DNA of 64,000 bases from Sandaracinomonas limnophila (GCF_004005965.1 NZ_SACY01000001.1:1-64000); one strand, 5' to 3'. Shown: positions 44,260 through 54,222, counted from the stretch's first letter. The notes: generated from the sequence alone by a model not told the origin. Translations and numbers: made by a program.

Positions 44260-44880
44260 ATGGAAGCATTATTAAATTTGTCGCAACCTTTGTTTTTAGG
44301 TTCAAATTCGCCAAGAAGAAAGGAGATTTTACATTCTGCTGGTTTTCATTTTACTGTTTTACCGGCGAATATTGAAGAGAATTTTGATGAAAATATGGCA
44401 TTGGAAGAGGTTCCTGTTTTTTTGTCACAGAAAAAAGCCAAGGCCTTAATCGAAACCGGAATCCCATCAGGAATTGTTTTAACCGCCGACACCGTAGTAA
44501 TTGTAGAAAATCAAATCTTAAATAAACCGAAGGATAGGGCAGAGGCTTTACAAATGTTAAATCTTTTATCAGGAAAAACCCACAAAGTAGTAACAGGTTT
44601 TGCCATAGAGGGTCCCAATATATCTATTGCCGATTCAGATGAGGCCTTTGTGACATTTCGAAAATTAGAACAATGGGAGATGGAATTTTATGTAAAATCA
44701 GGTACTGCAATGGATAAAGCTGGAGGTTATGGAATTCAGGATTTTATCGGAATGGTTGGTATCGAAAAATTAGAAGGTTCTTTTTACACGGTTATGGGCT
44801 TGCCCATTTATAAAGTTTATCAGGCTTTGAAGCCCTTTATATTAGAAGGAAGGGAGTTGATTATGAATTATGAATTATGA
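44260..44880 (+). CDS. maf: Maf-like nucleoside triphosphate pyrophosphatase
   Basis: The ATG at 44260 gives 206 residues; an in-frame upstream start at 44224 would add a segment not typical of the family. FLGSNSPRRKEIL at the N-terminus, catalytic GIVLTADTVVIVENQILNKPKD, SGKTHKVVTGFAI and KAGGYGIQDFIGMVGIEKLEGSF. The enzyme removes non-canonical or modified nucleotides. The last six residues (IMNYEL) and the TGA stop are encoded by the first units of a TTATGAG array. Confidence 0.9.
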   Translation: MEALLNLSQPLFLGSNSPRRKEILHSAGFHFTVLPANIEENFDENMALEEVPVFLSQKKAKALIETGIPSGIVLTADTVVIVENQILNKPKDRAEALQMLNLLSGKTHKVVTGFAIEGPNISIADSDEAFVTFRKLEQWEMEFYVKSGTAMDKAGGYGIQDFIGMVGIEKLEGSFYTVMGLPIYKVYQALKPFILEGRELIMNYEL

Positions 44881-44990
44881 GTTATGAGTTATGAGTTATG
44901 AGTTATGAATTATGAGTTATGAGTTATGAGTTATGGGTTATGGTATTTGAATTTCATAACTCATAACTCATAACCCATAACTCATAACTA
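44859..44990. repeat. Facing TTATGAG / CTCATAA heptamer arrays between convergent genes
   Basis: Left arm 44859-44944 includes the maf stop; right arm 44953-44990 includes the TAG of the IscA-like gene. Even the variant unit TTATGGG is mirrored on both sides (near 44931 and 44970). A hairpin of about 35 bp could form. Confidence 0.93.
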
Positions 44991-45314
44991 TATAGAAAAG
45001 CTTTCCCCACAGCCGCAAGTCCTTGCCGCATTAGGATTCTTGAATTGAAACCCTTTTCCATTTAGACCATCAGAAAAATCTAATTCTGTGCCTGCAAGAT
45101 ATAAGATAGATTTTTTATCAACCATGATTTGAATACCCTTGTCTTCAAATACCATGTCGTTATCTTTCTTTTCAGAAGAAAAATCTAAATTGTACATTAA
45201 GCCAGAGCAACCACCTCCTTCAACTGCCACACGTATATGGTATTGCTCGGTCAAGCCTTCTTTATCTCTTAGTTCTCTAATTTTCTCTGCTGCTAAATCT
45301 GTTACAGTTACCAT
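44988..45314 (-). CDS. IscA/SufA/ErpA-type iron-sulfur assembly protein
   Basis: 108 residues of the HesB/IscA family. The three conserved cysteines are present: GGGCSGLMYNL and the C-terminal TCGCGESFS. The protein binds and transfers Fe-S clusters. Divergent from sufC, it most likely works with the SUF system. It cannot be assigned to IscA, SufA or ErpA by sequence alone. Confidence 0.9.
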   Translation of the reverse strand: MVTVTDLAAEKIRELRDKEGLTEQYHIRVAVEGGGCSGLMYNLDFSSEKKDNDMVFEDKGIQIMVDKKSILYLAGTELDFSDGLNGKGFQFKNPNAARTCGCGESFSI

Positions 45315-45331
45315 ATCCTTTAAATTTTATG

Positions 45332-45420
45332 CAAAATTAATATATTTTTGAAAAATTTCTACTTATTTAAATTCAATCTAAATAAAGTATAGAAAATGAA
45401 CGATTCCTGTTGTAATTTTG
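45332..45420. promoter_or_regulatory. Divergent promoters iscA-like/sufC
   Basis: TAATTTTG occurs on the minus strand (complement of 45332-45339) 18 nt before the IscA-like ATG and on the plus strand at 45413-45420, 30 nt before sufC. Both fit TAnnTTTG. Confidence 0.55.
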
Positions 45421-45449
45421 TTCCCTAAAATAAAAAATTCAGAAATTTT

Positions 45450-46199
45450 ATGCTTTCAATTAACAATTTACATGCGAGAATAGGAGAGAAAGAAATCTTA
45501 AAGGGCATTAATTTGGAAATTAAACCAGGAGAAGTTCATGCCATTATGGGACCCAATGGTTCTGGTAAGTCCACATTAGCATCTGTTTTGGCAGGTAGAG
45601 AGGATTATGAAGTAACAGAGGGATCTGTGATTTTCCAAGGAAAGGATATTTTAGAACTAGCTCCTGAAGAGCGTGCTGCTGAAGGTATTTTCTTAGCTTT
45701 TCAGTATCCTGTGGAGATTCCAGGAGTTTCAACAACCAACTTTTTGAAATCGGCAGTAAATGAAATTAGAAAATACAGAGGCGAGGAGCCGATGGATGCC
45801 GTGCAGTTTTTGAAGATGTTCAAAGAAAAAATGGCTTATGTCAACATCGACCAATCTTTGTTGTCAAGAGCCCTAAACGAAGGGTTTTCTGGCGGAGAAA
45901 AGAAAAGAAATGAAATATTCCAAATGGCCGTATTAGAACCTAAATTGGCCATTTTAGATGAAACTGATTCTGGATTGGACATCGATGCGTTGCGTATAGT
46001 TGCAGAAGGTGTAAATAAATTGAAGGGTCCTGACAATGCAACAATTGTGGTAACTCACTACCAGCGTTTGTTAGACTATATTGTGCCAGATTTTGTTCAT
46101 GTGTTGTACAAAGGACGTATTGTGAAGTCTGGAACCAAGGAATTGGCATTAGAATTAGAGGAAAAAGGTTACGATTGGATTAAAGCTGAGGTAGATTAA
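45450..46199 (+). CDS. sufC: Fe-S cluster assembly ATPase
   Basis: 249 residues, ABC-type ATPase. Walker [10 protein letters not shown] (about 35-43), signature [11 protein letters not shown], Walker [14 protein letters not shown] with the SufC-specific sequence, and H-loop VVTHYQR. Drives the SUF scaffold. SufB, its usual partner beside SufD, is not encoded in this window. 1 nt before sufD. Confidence 0.95.
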   Translation: MLSINNLHARIGEKEILKGINLEIKPGEVHAIMGPNGSGKSTLASVLAGREDYEVTEGSVIFQGKDILELAPEERAAEGIFLAFQYPVEIPGVSTTNFLKSAVNEIRKYRGEEPMDAVQFLKMFKEKMAYVNIDQSLLSRALNEGFSGGEKKRNEIFQMAVLEPKLAILDETDSGLDIDALRIVAEGVNKLKGPDNATIVVTHYQRLLDYIVPDFVHVLYKGRIVKSGTKELALELEEKGYDWIKAEVD

Positions 46200-46200
46200 T

Positions 46201-47349
46201 ATGTCGGATATGTCAAAAGAATTAGCCATAAAATCTTTTCAAGCTGTTGGTTTCCCAACTTCCAAAATGGAAGAATGGAAATATACTTCATTGAAAAACT
46301 TAAATGAGATAGATTGGAGTTGGGAGGAATTAAATTTGTCAGTAGCTTCAATTGATGGACTGCAAATTTGTACCCTACAAGATTTGTTGAATCATTCAAC
46401 AGAATTTAAGGCTAAATGGGAGGGTAAAGATCCTATTTTAGAACAAAATCCATTGTTTGCTTTAAATGCAGCTATCTGCGAAAATCCTTTAGTTCTTTGG
46501 ATAAAAGAAGGTATTCAAATCGAAGATGCCGTTCATTTGTCCGTATTTCTTAAACAAGATAAGAATACAGCCTTTCAATCGAAGATGATTGTTTTTTTAG
46601 AAAAAGACAGCTCGTTTTCCATCATTGAATCAGCTAATTCTCAAGGTGAAACTCCAGTTTTTTCAACGTTTGTTCAAGAAGTTTTTCTTGCAGAAGGTGC
46701 CCAGTTTAAATATGTAAAGGAGCAAAATTTGAGCGATTCTTGTACGTATGTGGATCAGACCTTTGTGTACCAAGATTCCAATTCTCAAGCAGACACCTTT
46801 ACATTTTCATTGAATGGAGGTATTATTAGAAACAATTTGCATTTCTATATCAATGGAGAGCAAGTGGTTTCTAATTTGAATGGTTTGTACGTTCCTGGAG
46901 CTAATCAATTGATGGATACCCATTCGGTGGTGGACCACCGTTTGCCCAATTCCGAATCCAATGAATTATACAAAGGAGTATTGATGGGGCAATCAACGGG
47001 TGTTTTCAATGGTAAGATTTTCGTTCGAAAAGATGCGCAGAAAACCAATGCATTCCAAAGTTGTAGAAATGTGTTGGCATCGCAAAAAGCAACCATGAAT
47101 ACAAAACCTCAATTGGAAATTTGGGCTGATGATGTGAAATGTTCTCATGGTACAACCACCGGACAATTGAACGAGGAATCCTTATTTTACATGCGTTCAA
47201 GAGGTATTTCTTTGGCTGCTGCTAAGACTCTATTGCTTTTAGCGTTTGCTCAAGAGGTAATTGATACAATCCCTTTTGAAGAAACAAGAAAAAGTATTTC
47301 AGAAAAAATTATTGCAAAAATTGAAGCTTCAAACGATCTAGTGATTTAA
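46201..47349 (+). CDS. sufD: Fe-S cluster assembly protein SufD
   Basis: 382 residues. SufD start FPTSKMEEWKYTSLKNL, the beta-helix core, and the C-terminal conserved blocks SNELYKGVLMGQSTGVFNGKI and DDVKCSHGTTTGQL. The conserved His in KCSHG is present. A scaffold with SufB and SufC; SufD rather than SufB because of length and the WKYT start. Overlaps sufS by TAATG. Confidence 0.93.
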   Translation: MSDMSKELAIKSFQAVGFPTSKMEEWKYTSLKNLNEIDWSWEELNLSVASIDGLQICTLQDLLNHSTEFKAKWEGKDPILEQNPLFALNAAICENPLVLWIKEGIQIEDAVHLSVFLKQDKNTAFQSKMIVFLEKDSSFSIIESANSQGETPVFSTFVQEVFLAEGAQFKYVKEQNLSDSCTYVDQTFVYQDSNSQADTFTFSLNGGIIRNNLHFYINGEQVVSNLNGLYVPGANQLMDTHSVVDHRLPNSESNELYKGVLMGQSTGVFNGKIFVRKDAQKTNAFQSCRNVLASQKATMNTKPQLEIWADDVKCSHGTTTGQLNEESLFYMRSRGISLAAAKTLLLLAFAQEVIDTIPFEETRKSISEKIIAKIEASNDLVI

Positions 47350-48563
47350 TGCGAATGAATTCCTATAGAAGTGATTTTCCGATTCTAGATCAAATGGTCA
47401 ATGGAAAACCATTGATTTATTTTGATAATGCAGCTACGACCCAAAAACCTAAACAGGTAATTGAGGTATTGAAGCATTATTATGAAATGGATAATGCAAA
47501 TATTCATCGTGGGGCACATGCTTTGGCTGATCGGGCTACTGCCAAATATGAAAATACCCGAAAGAAGATTGCTGATTTTATAAATTCACCGAGTACAGAG
47601 CAAATAATTTTTACATCTGGTACAACAGGTGGTATAAATTTAGTTGCCCAAACTTTTGGTAGAGCTTTTGTTGGAAATGGCGACCAAATCATAGTTTCGA
47701 ATTTAGAACACCATTCTAATATTGTACCATGGCAAATGATTGCCCAAGAAAAAGGCGCTGAAATTAAGGTTATACCTGTTTCAGAAGTGGGGGTTTTGGA
47801 CATGGAAGCCTTTAAATCCTTATTGAATTCAAGGGTTAAATTGGTTGCAGTTAATCATGTTTCTAATGCCATTGGAACAATAAATCCGATTGAAACAATT
47901 ATTTCTGAAGCCCATAACGTAGGGGCAAAAGTCTTAATTGATGGCGCGCAATCGGTAGCTCATATTTCCATAGATGTTCAAAAGTTAGATGTCGATTTTT
48001 TAGCTTTTTCTGCTCATAAATTATTTGGACCCACTGGAGTTGGCGTTTTATACGGCAAAAAAGAATTATTGAATGCAATGCCACCCTATCAAGGTGGTGG
48101 TGAAATGATTAAAGAAGTTTCTTTTGCAGGAACAACCTATAATGAGTTGCCCTATAAATTTGAAGCTGGAACGCCCAATATTGCTGATGTGATTGCATTT
48201 GGTGCAAGTTTAGATTATTTGAATAGTTTATCGCATCAAACAATTTGGGAGCTTGAAAAGGAACTATTAAGCTATGCATCCAAAAGGTTATTGGAAATTG
48301 ATGGTTTGAAAATTATAGGAACAGCTCCTCAAAAAATTGCTGTGGTTAGTTTCTTAATTGAGGGAACGCATCCGCAGGATATAGGACTTTTATTAGACAA
48401 ATACGGTATTGCTATCCGTACAGGACATCATTGCGCGCAGCCTTTGATGCAGCGATTTGATATTGTGGGAACTTGTCGAGCTTCTTTTGCGTTTTACAAT
48501 ACTAAGGAAGAAATAGATGCTTTTGTAGAAGCATTGAAAAAAGTAGTTTTAATGTTGAAATAA
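47349..48563 (+). CDS. sufS: Cysteine desulfurase SufS
   Basis: 404 residues, class V PLP enzyme, group II desulfurase. YFDNAATTQKPKQVIE, the PLP lysine in AFSAHKLFGPTGVGVLYG and the active-site Cys in RTGHHCAQPLM. Takes sulfur from cysteine and passes it to SufE, encoded next with overlapping stop/start. A second ATG six bases in (47355) could also serve as start. Confidence 0.95.
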   Translation: MRMNSYRSDFPILDQMVNGKPLIYFDNAATTQKPKQVIEVLKHYYEMDNANIHRGAHALADRATAKYENTRKKIADFINSPSTEQIIFTSGTTGGINLVAQTFGRAFVGNGDQIIVSNLEHHSNIVPWQMIAQEKGAEIKVIPVSEVGVLDMEAFKSLLNSRVKLVAVNHVSNAIGTINPIETIISEAHNVGAKVLIDGAQSVAHISIDVQKLDVDFLAFSAHKLFGPTGVGVLYGKKELLNAMPPYQGGGEMIKEVSFAGTTYNELPYKFEAGTPNIADVIAFGASLDYLNSLSHQTIWELEKELLSYASKRLLEIDGLKIIGTAPQKIAVVSFLIEGTHPQDIGLLLDKYGIAIRTGHHCAQPLMQRFDIVGTCRASFAFYNTKEEIDAFVEALKKVVLMLK

Positions 48564-48988
48564 TGGCGAAAAATATCAATCAAATTCAGGATTCGCTTAT
48601 TGAAGAATTTGGACTTTTTGAAGATTGGACAGAAAAATATGAGTACCTAATAGATTTAGGTAAAAAATTAAGTCCAATGGCTGAGGCATTAAAAACTGAA
48701 GATAACGTAATAAAGGGTTGTCAAAGTAAAGTTTGGCTTTCTGCTAAATTTGAAGAGGGGAAAGTGATTTTTGAAGCAGATTCAGAGGCTGTAATTGTTA
48801 AAGGATTAATAAGTATGTTGATTCGCGTTTTGTCGAATCAAACTCCACAAGATATATTACAGGCTGATTTATATTTCATTGATGAAATCGGGATGAGTCA
48901 GCACCTTGCTCAAACCCGTTCAAATGGTTTGTTGGCTATGGTAAAACAAATGAAGAATTATGCCTTAGCATTTTCTTTAAAAGATTAA
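48563..48988 (+). CDS. sufE: Sulfur acceptor protein SufE
   Basis: 141 residues. WTEKYEYLIDLGKKLSPM, acceptor Cys in VIKGCQSKVWL, and DILQADLYFIDEIGMSQHL are the SufE pattern. Accepts persulfide from SufS. Confidence 0.95.
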   Translation: MAKNINQIQDSLIEEFGLFEDWTEKYEYLIDLGKKLSPMAEALKTEDNVIKGCQSKVWLSAKFEEGKVIFEADSEAVIVKGLISMLIRVLSNQTPQDILQADLYFIDEIGMSQHLAQTRSNGLLAMVKQMKNYALAFSLKD

Positions 48989-48992
48989 TCGG

Positions 48993-49328
48993 ATGGAAGA
49001 AGTAAAAGTAAATATGATTACTGAAGCAGATTTAAAGGAAAAAGTTGTAAAAGCCATTAAAACGGTTTATGACCCAGAAATTCCAGTAGATGTGTATGAA
49101 TTGGGATTAATTTATGAAATTAAAATTTTCCCAGTGAATAACGTTTATGTGTTAATGACCTTAACTTCACCTTCATGTCCTTCTGCGGAAGCAATTCCAG
49201 TAGATATTGAAAAAGCCATCAGAGAAATTGAAGAAGTATCAGATGTTTCAGTTGAGCTTACTTTTGACCCACCTTATTCACAAGATATGATGTCGGAAGT
49301 TGCAAAACTTGAACTCGGCTTTTTATAA
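48993..49328 (+). CDS. sufT: DUF59/MIP18 family SUF-associated protein
   Basis: 111 residues. VVKAIKTVYDPEIPVDVYELGLIYEI, LTSPSCPSAEAIPVDIE and ELTFDPPYSQDMMSEVAKLELGFL match the SufT/MIP18 family, involved in Fe-S protein maturation. Immediately after sufE. The TAA stop opens a short AATTNACA-type array. Confidence 0.9.
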   Translation: MEEVKVNMITEADLKEKVVKAIKTVYDPEIPVDVYELGLIYEIKIFPVNNVYVLMTLTSPSCPSAEAIPVDIEKAIREIEEVSDVSVELTFDPPYSQDMMSEVAKLELGFL

Positions 49329-49360
49329 TTCACAATTTATAATTAACAATTAATAATTAA
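49326..49360 (+). repeat. Short AATTAAC/AATTCAC array
   Basis: TAATTCACAATTTATAATTAACAATTAATAATT, with the sufT TAA as its first bases and the next ATG at 49365. Confidence 0.75.
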
Positions 49361-49364
49361 AAGA

Positions 49365-49778
49365 ATGTATCCAGAACACTTAGTACATCCCATGCGGATG
49401 GATATCGTAGAAGGAGGTTTTTCAGAATTGAAATCTTCAGCAGATGTGGAAGAAGTTATGGCAAAGCCAGGAACTACTTTATTGTTTATCAATTCTGTTT
49501 GCGGTTGTTCGGCAAGAACAGCTCGTCCAGGAGTGAAAGAAGCGGTAGCCATTTCTGCAAAAAAACCGAATCAATTGGTAACTGTTTTTGCCGGAGTAGA
49601 TTCAGAGGCAACACAAAAAGCTAGAGAATATACATTACCTTATCCTCCATCTTCTCCATCCATTGCTTTATTTAAAGATGGTGAATTAGTCCATTTCGTA
49701 GAGCGTCATCACATTGAAGGTCGTTCCGCTGAAATGATTGCGGCCCATTTAGAAGGGGCATTTGAGGAATTCTGTTAG
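49365..49778 (+). CDS. Bacilliredoxin BrxA/BrxB family protein
   Basis: 137 residues, thioredoxin-like fold. Active-site CGC in LLFINSVCGCSARTARPG, cis-Pro region PPSSPSIALFKDGELVHFVERHHIEGR. In Firmicutes these proteins remove bacillithiol from S-bacillithiolated proteins; some Bacteroidota also make bacillithiol. Located at the end of the suf operon. It ends 1 nt before an array. Confidence 0.87.
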   Translation: MYPEHLVHPMRMDIVEGGFSELKSSADVEEVMAKPGTTLLFINSVCGCSARTARPGVKEAVAISAKKPNQLVTVFAGVDSEATQKAREYTLPYPPSSPSIALFKDGELVHFVERHHIEGRSAEMIAAHLEGAFEEFC

Positions 49779-49779
49779 A

Positions 49780-49865
49780 AATTATGAGTTATGAATTATG
49801 AATTATGGATTTTTTCAAAATAACTCATAACTCATAATTCATAATTCATAACTCATAATTCACAA
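49780..49865. repeat. Facing TTATGAG / CTCATAA arrays between convergent genes
   Basis: Left arm 49780-49808, loop of TTTTTTCAAAA type, right arm 49819-49865; the right arm borders the M16 stop (complement of 49867-49869). Same unit as at 44859-44990. Confidence 0.93.
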
Positions 49866-49866
49866 T

Positions 49867-52671
49867 TTATTTCGGTGCTCCCCCTACAGCTCCCGCATCA
49901 CTTGGCTTTGGGTCTTTTGCCTTTTCAGCCGCTTTTTTTGCCGCACCTTCGTAATCTCCAGCTTTAATAAACGACATCTTAGTTAGGTCAATATTTCGTC
50001 TTACAGCCTGTAATATTTGCTCTGGAGTTAAATTGTTGATTTTATCTTCTAATTCTTTAGACCACTTCATGGTTCTGCCTAAATATAGATTTGAATTTAA
50101 CAACCCACTTAATGAATTATCTTGAGATCTTGATACTTGGCGTGCTTGCATTAAAGATTTCTTTGCTTCATCAATTTCTTTTTGGGTGAAGCCTTCTTTT
50201 AAAACCTTTTCAATTTCTTCTTTAAAAGCTGCTTCTAGTTTTGCCAAGTTTTCTGGTGCATAAATTGCATACCCAACAAATGCCCCATATTCATCTATTG
50301 GATGAGCGCTAAATTGCGATCCTACACCATAAGATAATCCATCTTTTTGGCGAATTCTGTTCATTAAACGTGAGCTTAAACCTGAACCACCACCCAACAT
50401 ATAATTGCTCAATTCCATAGCCGGGTAATCTGGGTTCGAATCTTTCATTTTAATTGGCTGATAGGCTAAGAAAAAAGCATTTGCCTTATCAGGAGTCTCT
50501 ATCGATTTATTTTGACCTTTTAAGTCCTTGTAAATAGCAGGGATTCTGGTAAAAGATTTTGGTGATTTCCAATTTGAAAAATCATTTTTAATTTCTTCTT
50601 TAATTGCAGTTTCATCAAAATCTCCTACAACTGAAAAAGTTGCATTAGAAGCTCCATAGAAATTTTTATAAAACGCAACAGCGTCCTCTAATTTTACATT
50701 TTTATATAATTCTGCAGATTCCTCCAAGGTGGCTTTATAACGAACATCATTTTTCGGAAAATGTCCAGTAGTTAATTGGTTCATCGCATCCATTGCCTTA
50801 GCTTGTGGTTCACTTTTTTGACTTTCAATACTTGTCAAATTTTCTTGTTTTAACTTTTCAAACTCTTGGGCATCAAATGCTGGATTTTTCAATGCATCTG
50901 CAACTAATTTTAATGTAGGGACTAAATTTTCCTTGGTTGTTTCGATGCTTATGTTAGCCTGAGTCGATTCTCCAGAAATGCTAACTCGTGCTTTTAATTT
51001 ATCTAATTCGTCTTGAAATTGTTGACGCGTTTTAGTTTTTGTTCCTTTGCTCAACATATCAGCCGCTAGATCAGCCGCTGTACTTGTACCTAATAAAGAT
51101 TTTTCATCTCCAAAACGTAATGTCATTCTTGCAAAAACTGCGCCACCTCTTGTTTTCTTGGTTAATAAGGCCAATTTGATTCCCTCAATCGTTTCAGTTT
51201 TAGTCCTAGAATCAATATTTGCTGGACTTGGATCAAATGCTTCTCCTTCTGAAACAGCTGCTTTGGGTTTATAGTCTTTTAAAACCTCCGCGGCTTCCTT
51301 TGCTTCTGGGATTTCTGCTCGAACAGGTTTTTCAGTAGGATAAAATACACCAGTTGTTCTATTTGAACTTATAAAATATTGTTGAGCCACTCGTTGAATG
51401 TCTGCAGGAGTCAATTTTTCCAATTGATTTCTTGTTTGAAATAACATTCTCCAATCGCCTAAAGCAATAAATTCAGATAAACCTAAACCTACCCGTTGCG
51501 CATTGTTTAATAACAATTCAATATTTTTTTGGTTTTTGGTTTTGATGCGATCCAATTCCTCTTGAGTCGGAGGCGTTTTTGCATACTGTTCAATGGTTTC
51601 CTGCATGATTTTTTTCACTGTGTCAACTGATTTATCTTTTAATAATTCAGCAGCAAAATAAACCAAACCTGGATCTTTTAATTGAAAAGTAAAACCACCA
51701 ACTGAAGATGCTTTTTTTGTTTCAACTAATGCTTTGTATAATTTACCTGATGGTTGATCAGTTAATAAATCTGTTAATACATCGCAAGCAACATAATCTG
51801 GATGCAAGCCTGATGGTATATGGTACGACATTCCCACAACCTGCACATCGCCCACACGACGTAAACTTACTTCTCTTTCTCCATCCTGTGTAGGTTCCGC
51901 CGTAAAGGTCTTTGGTAAAATTCTTTCAGGTTTTGGTAAAACACCAAATTTCTGATTGATTAATGCCAATGTTTTCTTTGGGTCAAATTTTCCTGCAATT
52001 AATAAAACAGCATTATCAGGCTGGTAATATTTTTGATAATAGGCTTTTAAATTTTCAATTGGTACTTTTTCAATATCTGACCGAGCTCCAATGGTTGAAT
52101 TGCCATAATTATGCCACAAAAACGCTGTAGAAACGATACGTTCCATTAAAATACTCCCAGGGTCGTTTTCATTCATTTCAAACTCATTCCGAACCACTGT
52201 CATTTCTGTTTCTAGGTCTTTTTTATCTACTCTAGAATTCACCATTCGATCCGCTTCCATGTCCAAAGCCCAATCCAGGTTTTCATCGGTTGCTGAAAAA
52301 GTTTCGTAATAATTGGTGCGATCTAACCAAGTAGTGCCATTGAACTGAGCTCCGTGGTCTGAAATTTCTTTGGCAATTTCTTTGTGTTTTCCATTGGTTC
52401 CCTTAAATAAAAGGTGTTCCAAAAGGTGCGACATACCAGTCTCCCCATATCCTTCATTTCTTGAACCAACCAAATATGTGACATTAACCGTGATGGTTTG
52501 TTTGGAAGGGTCAGGAAATAATAAAACCTTCATTCCATTGCCCAATTTGTATTCTGTAATACCTTCGGCAGTTGTAATTTTTTCTGGAATAGCTAGGCTT
52601 GGTGCTTTTTGTTGGGAATATCCCAAAATACTAGTGGTCAGCAATAAGGCTGAAAAAAATAGTTTTTTCAT
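49867..52671 (-). CDS. M16 family zinc protease (two-domain, periplasmic)
   Basis: 934 residues. Signal peptide ending near GYSQQ. The first M16 domain has the inverted zinc motif H82-LLE-H86 (GMSHLLEHLLFKG) with the downstream Glu in ETEMTVVRNEFE. A second M16 domain in the C-terminal half (from about 480) lacks HxxEH, as usual. R/Y motif for substrate binding in GGGSGLSSRLMNRIRQKDGLSY. Probably degrades peptides in the periplasm. Confidence 0.92.
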   Translation of the reverse strand: MKKLFFSALLLTTSILGYSQQKAPSLAIPEKITTAEGITEYKLGNGMKVLLFPDPSKQTITVNVTYLVGSRNEGYGETGMSHLLEHLLFKGTNGKHKEIAKEISDHGAQFNGTTWLDRTNYYETFSATDENLDWALDMEADRMVNSRVDKKDLETEMTVVRNEFEMNENDPGSILMERIVSTAFLWHNYGNSTIGARSDIEKVPIENLKAYYQKYYQPDNAVLLIAGKFDPKKTLALINQKFGVLPKPERILPKTFTAEPTQDGEREVSLRRVGDVQVVGMSYHIPSGLHPDYVACDVLTDLLTDQPSGKLYKALVETKKASSVGGFTFQLKDPGLVYFAAELLKDKSVDTVKKIMQETIEQYAKTPPTQEELDRIKTKNQKNIELLLNNAQRVGLGLSEFIALGDWRMLFQTRNQLEKLTPADIQRVAQQYFISSNRTTGVFYPTEKPVRAEIPEAKEAAEVLKDYKPKAAVSEGEAFDPSPANIDSRTKTETIEGIKLALLTKKTRGGAVFARMTLRFGDEKSLLGTSTAADLAADMLSKGTKTKTRQQFQDELDKLKARVSISGESTQANISIETTKENLVPTLKLVADALKNPAFDAQEFEKLKQENLTSIESQKSEPQAKAMDAMNQLTTGHFPKNDVRYKATLEESAELYKNVKLEDAVAFYKNFYGASNATFSVVGDFDETAIKEEIKNDFSNWKSPKSFTRIPAIYKDLKGQNKSIETPDKANAFFLAYQPIKMKDSNPDYPAMELSNYMLGGGSGLSSRLMNRIRQKDGLSYGVGSQFSAHPIDEYGAFVGYAIYAPENLAKLEAAFKEEIEKVLKEGFTQKEIDEAKKSLMQARQVSRSQDNSLSGLLNSNLYLGRTMKWSKELEDKINNLTPEQILQAVRRNIDLTKMSFIKAGDYEGAAKKAAEKAKDPKPSDAGAVGGAPK

Positions 52672-52721
52672 AAGTTTTGATTTGTTTTTAATATATGGTT
52701 AAAATTTAAATTATCAATTAA

Positions 52722-54128
52722 TTACTTTTTTTTATACTCTTGAATTAATTTATAAATCGCTTTTTGGGTTTCAATATCTGGGAAATAATCGAAAATTAGT
52801 TCATGTTTATCATAATCTAACAATAATCCAGTTTCAAGAAAGTGAAAAGCCTCCTTAAACTGTCCCCCTTTAATTAGAAAAATGGCACATCTGTAGTAGA
52901 GCTCGGCCTCTTCAGGTAATTCATCAATTGCGGAAAGCATTATATCTGCAGCTTTTTCATAATCACATAAATCAAAGTGCAATTGAGCCCATTTGGTCCA
53001 AGTAATTGCCAAAAAAGAATCCAATTCAATAGATTTTTGGAAAGCTTCATCTGCAGAAACCGTATTGCCTAAATAAGATTCAATATCTCCTAATCCAGTC
53101 CAGTATAAAGCAACGTTTTCATTTAATTTGATGGCCTTTTTGATAAAATGAAGGGCTTCAAACCAATTTTCCATTTCTGTTAGGCAATAGGCTAAGCCAT
53201 AATATGCCTCATCCCAAAAATTAGAAACTTTTATGGCTTCCTTATAATACTTGATTGCCTCAGTTAGATTTTTCTGTCGTTCAAAACAAGAGCCAAGGCA
53301 ACAATATAATTCAGCATTAGGTTCATCATATTTTAAACAAGTTAGGTAAGCTTCTTCAGCTAAATTATATGATTTTTGGTTCATATAAATATTCCCTAAA
53401 TTGAAATAGGCAGAAGCAAAAGTAGGTTCAATAGCAATGGAATATTGGTATGCATCAATTGCTTTATCGTACATTTTTAGCTTCGCGTATGCAATGCCCA
53501 TATTGTACCAGCCTGTGAAAGAAAACGGATCATTGTCGATAAAACGCTGATAATATTCGATGCTTTCTTCAATTTTGCCTATGTTGTCTAAGGCATTTGC
53601 CAATTCAACCAATGCACCCTCATTATCGGGATTAGCCTCTATAGCCTTTTTAAGCATATCCACAGCTTCACGGTGTTTCGACCAGTTTACGTAAACGGTA
53701 CCAAGTCGAAAATAGATTTCATCTTTCTCGTTATAAGTATCTAAAAGCCCTAACAATAATTCAATAGCCTTGCTGTGTTCACCTAGGGTGCTCAAAAGGG
53801 TTCCTTTAGTAAGTTGTAATTCCAAATCATTTGGAAACAACAAAGCGGCTGATTCTACCAATTCCATTCCTTCATCAGCCAAGCCATTTTCAGCTAAAGC
53901 AAGGGCTTTAATATGAATTAATTCTAAGGTATTGGGAAAATGTTTTAATCCGAAATCACATGCTTGAATAGCCTCGTCAATTTTTCCTAAGCCTACATAA
54001 TATTCGGCAATTTGTTCCAGGGTGTCAACGTCAAAAAAGGAATTTTCTTCCTCTGAAATCATTCGTTCAAAACGCTCGACTGATGAAAAAATATCTTCAT
54101 TTTCTTCATCGAATTCAGAATGTAACAT
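52722..54128 (-). CDS. TPR-repeat protein (Bacteroidota core type)
   Basis: 468 residues without a signal peptide, acidic start (HSEFDEENEDIFSSVERFERM). At least ten tetratricopeptide repeats of 34 residues, such as AFYNMGIAY- and AYFNLGNIYMNQKSYNLAEEAY-like units. Probably cytoplasmic scaffold; function unknown. Confidence 0.85.
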   Translation of the reverse strand: MLHSEFDEENEDIFSSVERFERMISEEENSFFDVDTLEQIAEYYVGLGKIDEAIQACDFGLKHFPNTLELIHIKALALAENGLADEGMELVESAALLFPNDLELQLTKGTLLSTLGEHSKAIELLLGLLDTYNEKDEIYFRLGTVYVNWSKHREAVDMLKKAIEANPDNEGALVELANALDNIGKIEESIEYYQRFIDNDPFSFTGWYNMGIAYAKLKMYDKAIDAYQYSIAIEPTFASAYFNLGNIYMNQKSYNLAEEAYLTCLKYDEPNAELYCCLGSCFERQKNLTEAIKYYKEAIKVSNFWDEAYYGLAYCLTEMENWFEALHFIKKAIKLNENVALYWTGLGDIESYLGNTVSADEAFQKSIELDSFLAITWTKWAQLHFDLCDYEKAADIMLSAIDELPEEAELYYRCAIFLIKGGQFKEAFHFLETGLLLDYDKHELIFDYFPDIETQKAIYKLIQEYKKK

Positions 54129-54222
54129 ATTTAGGTGTTTTGAATGAAAAATTTATTAAATAAACTAAAAATACTTGAAAGGTGTATCTATATTTATCAT
54201 TAATTTTCCTTAAATAATTCAA

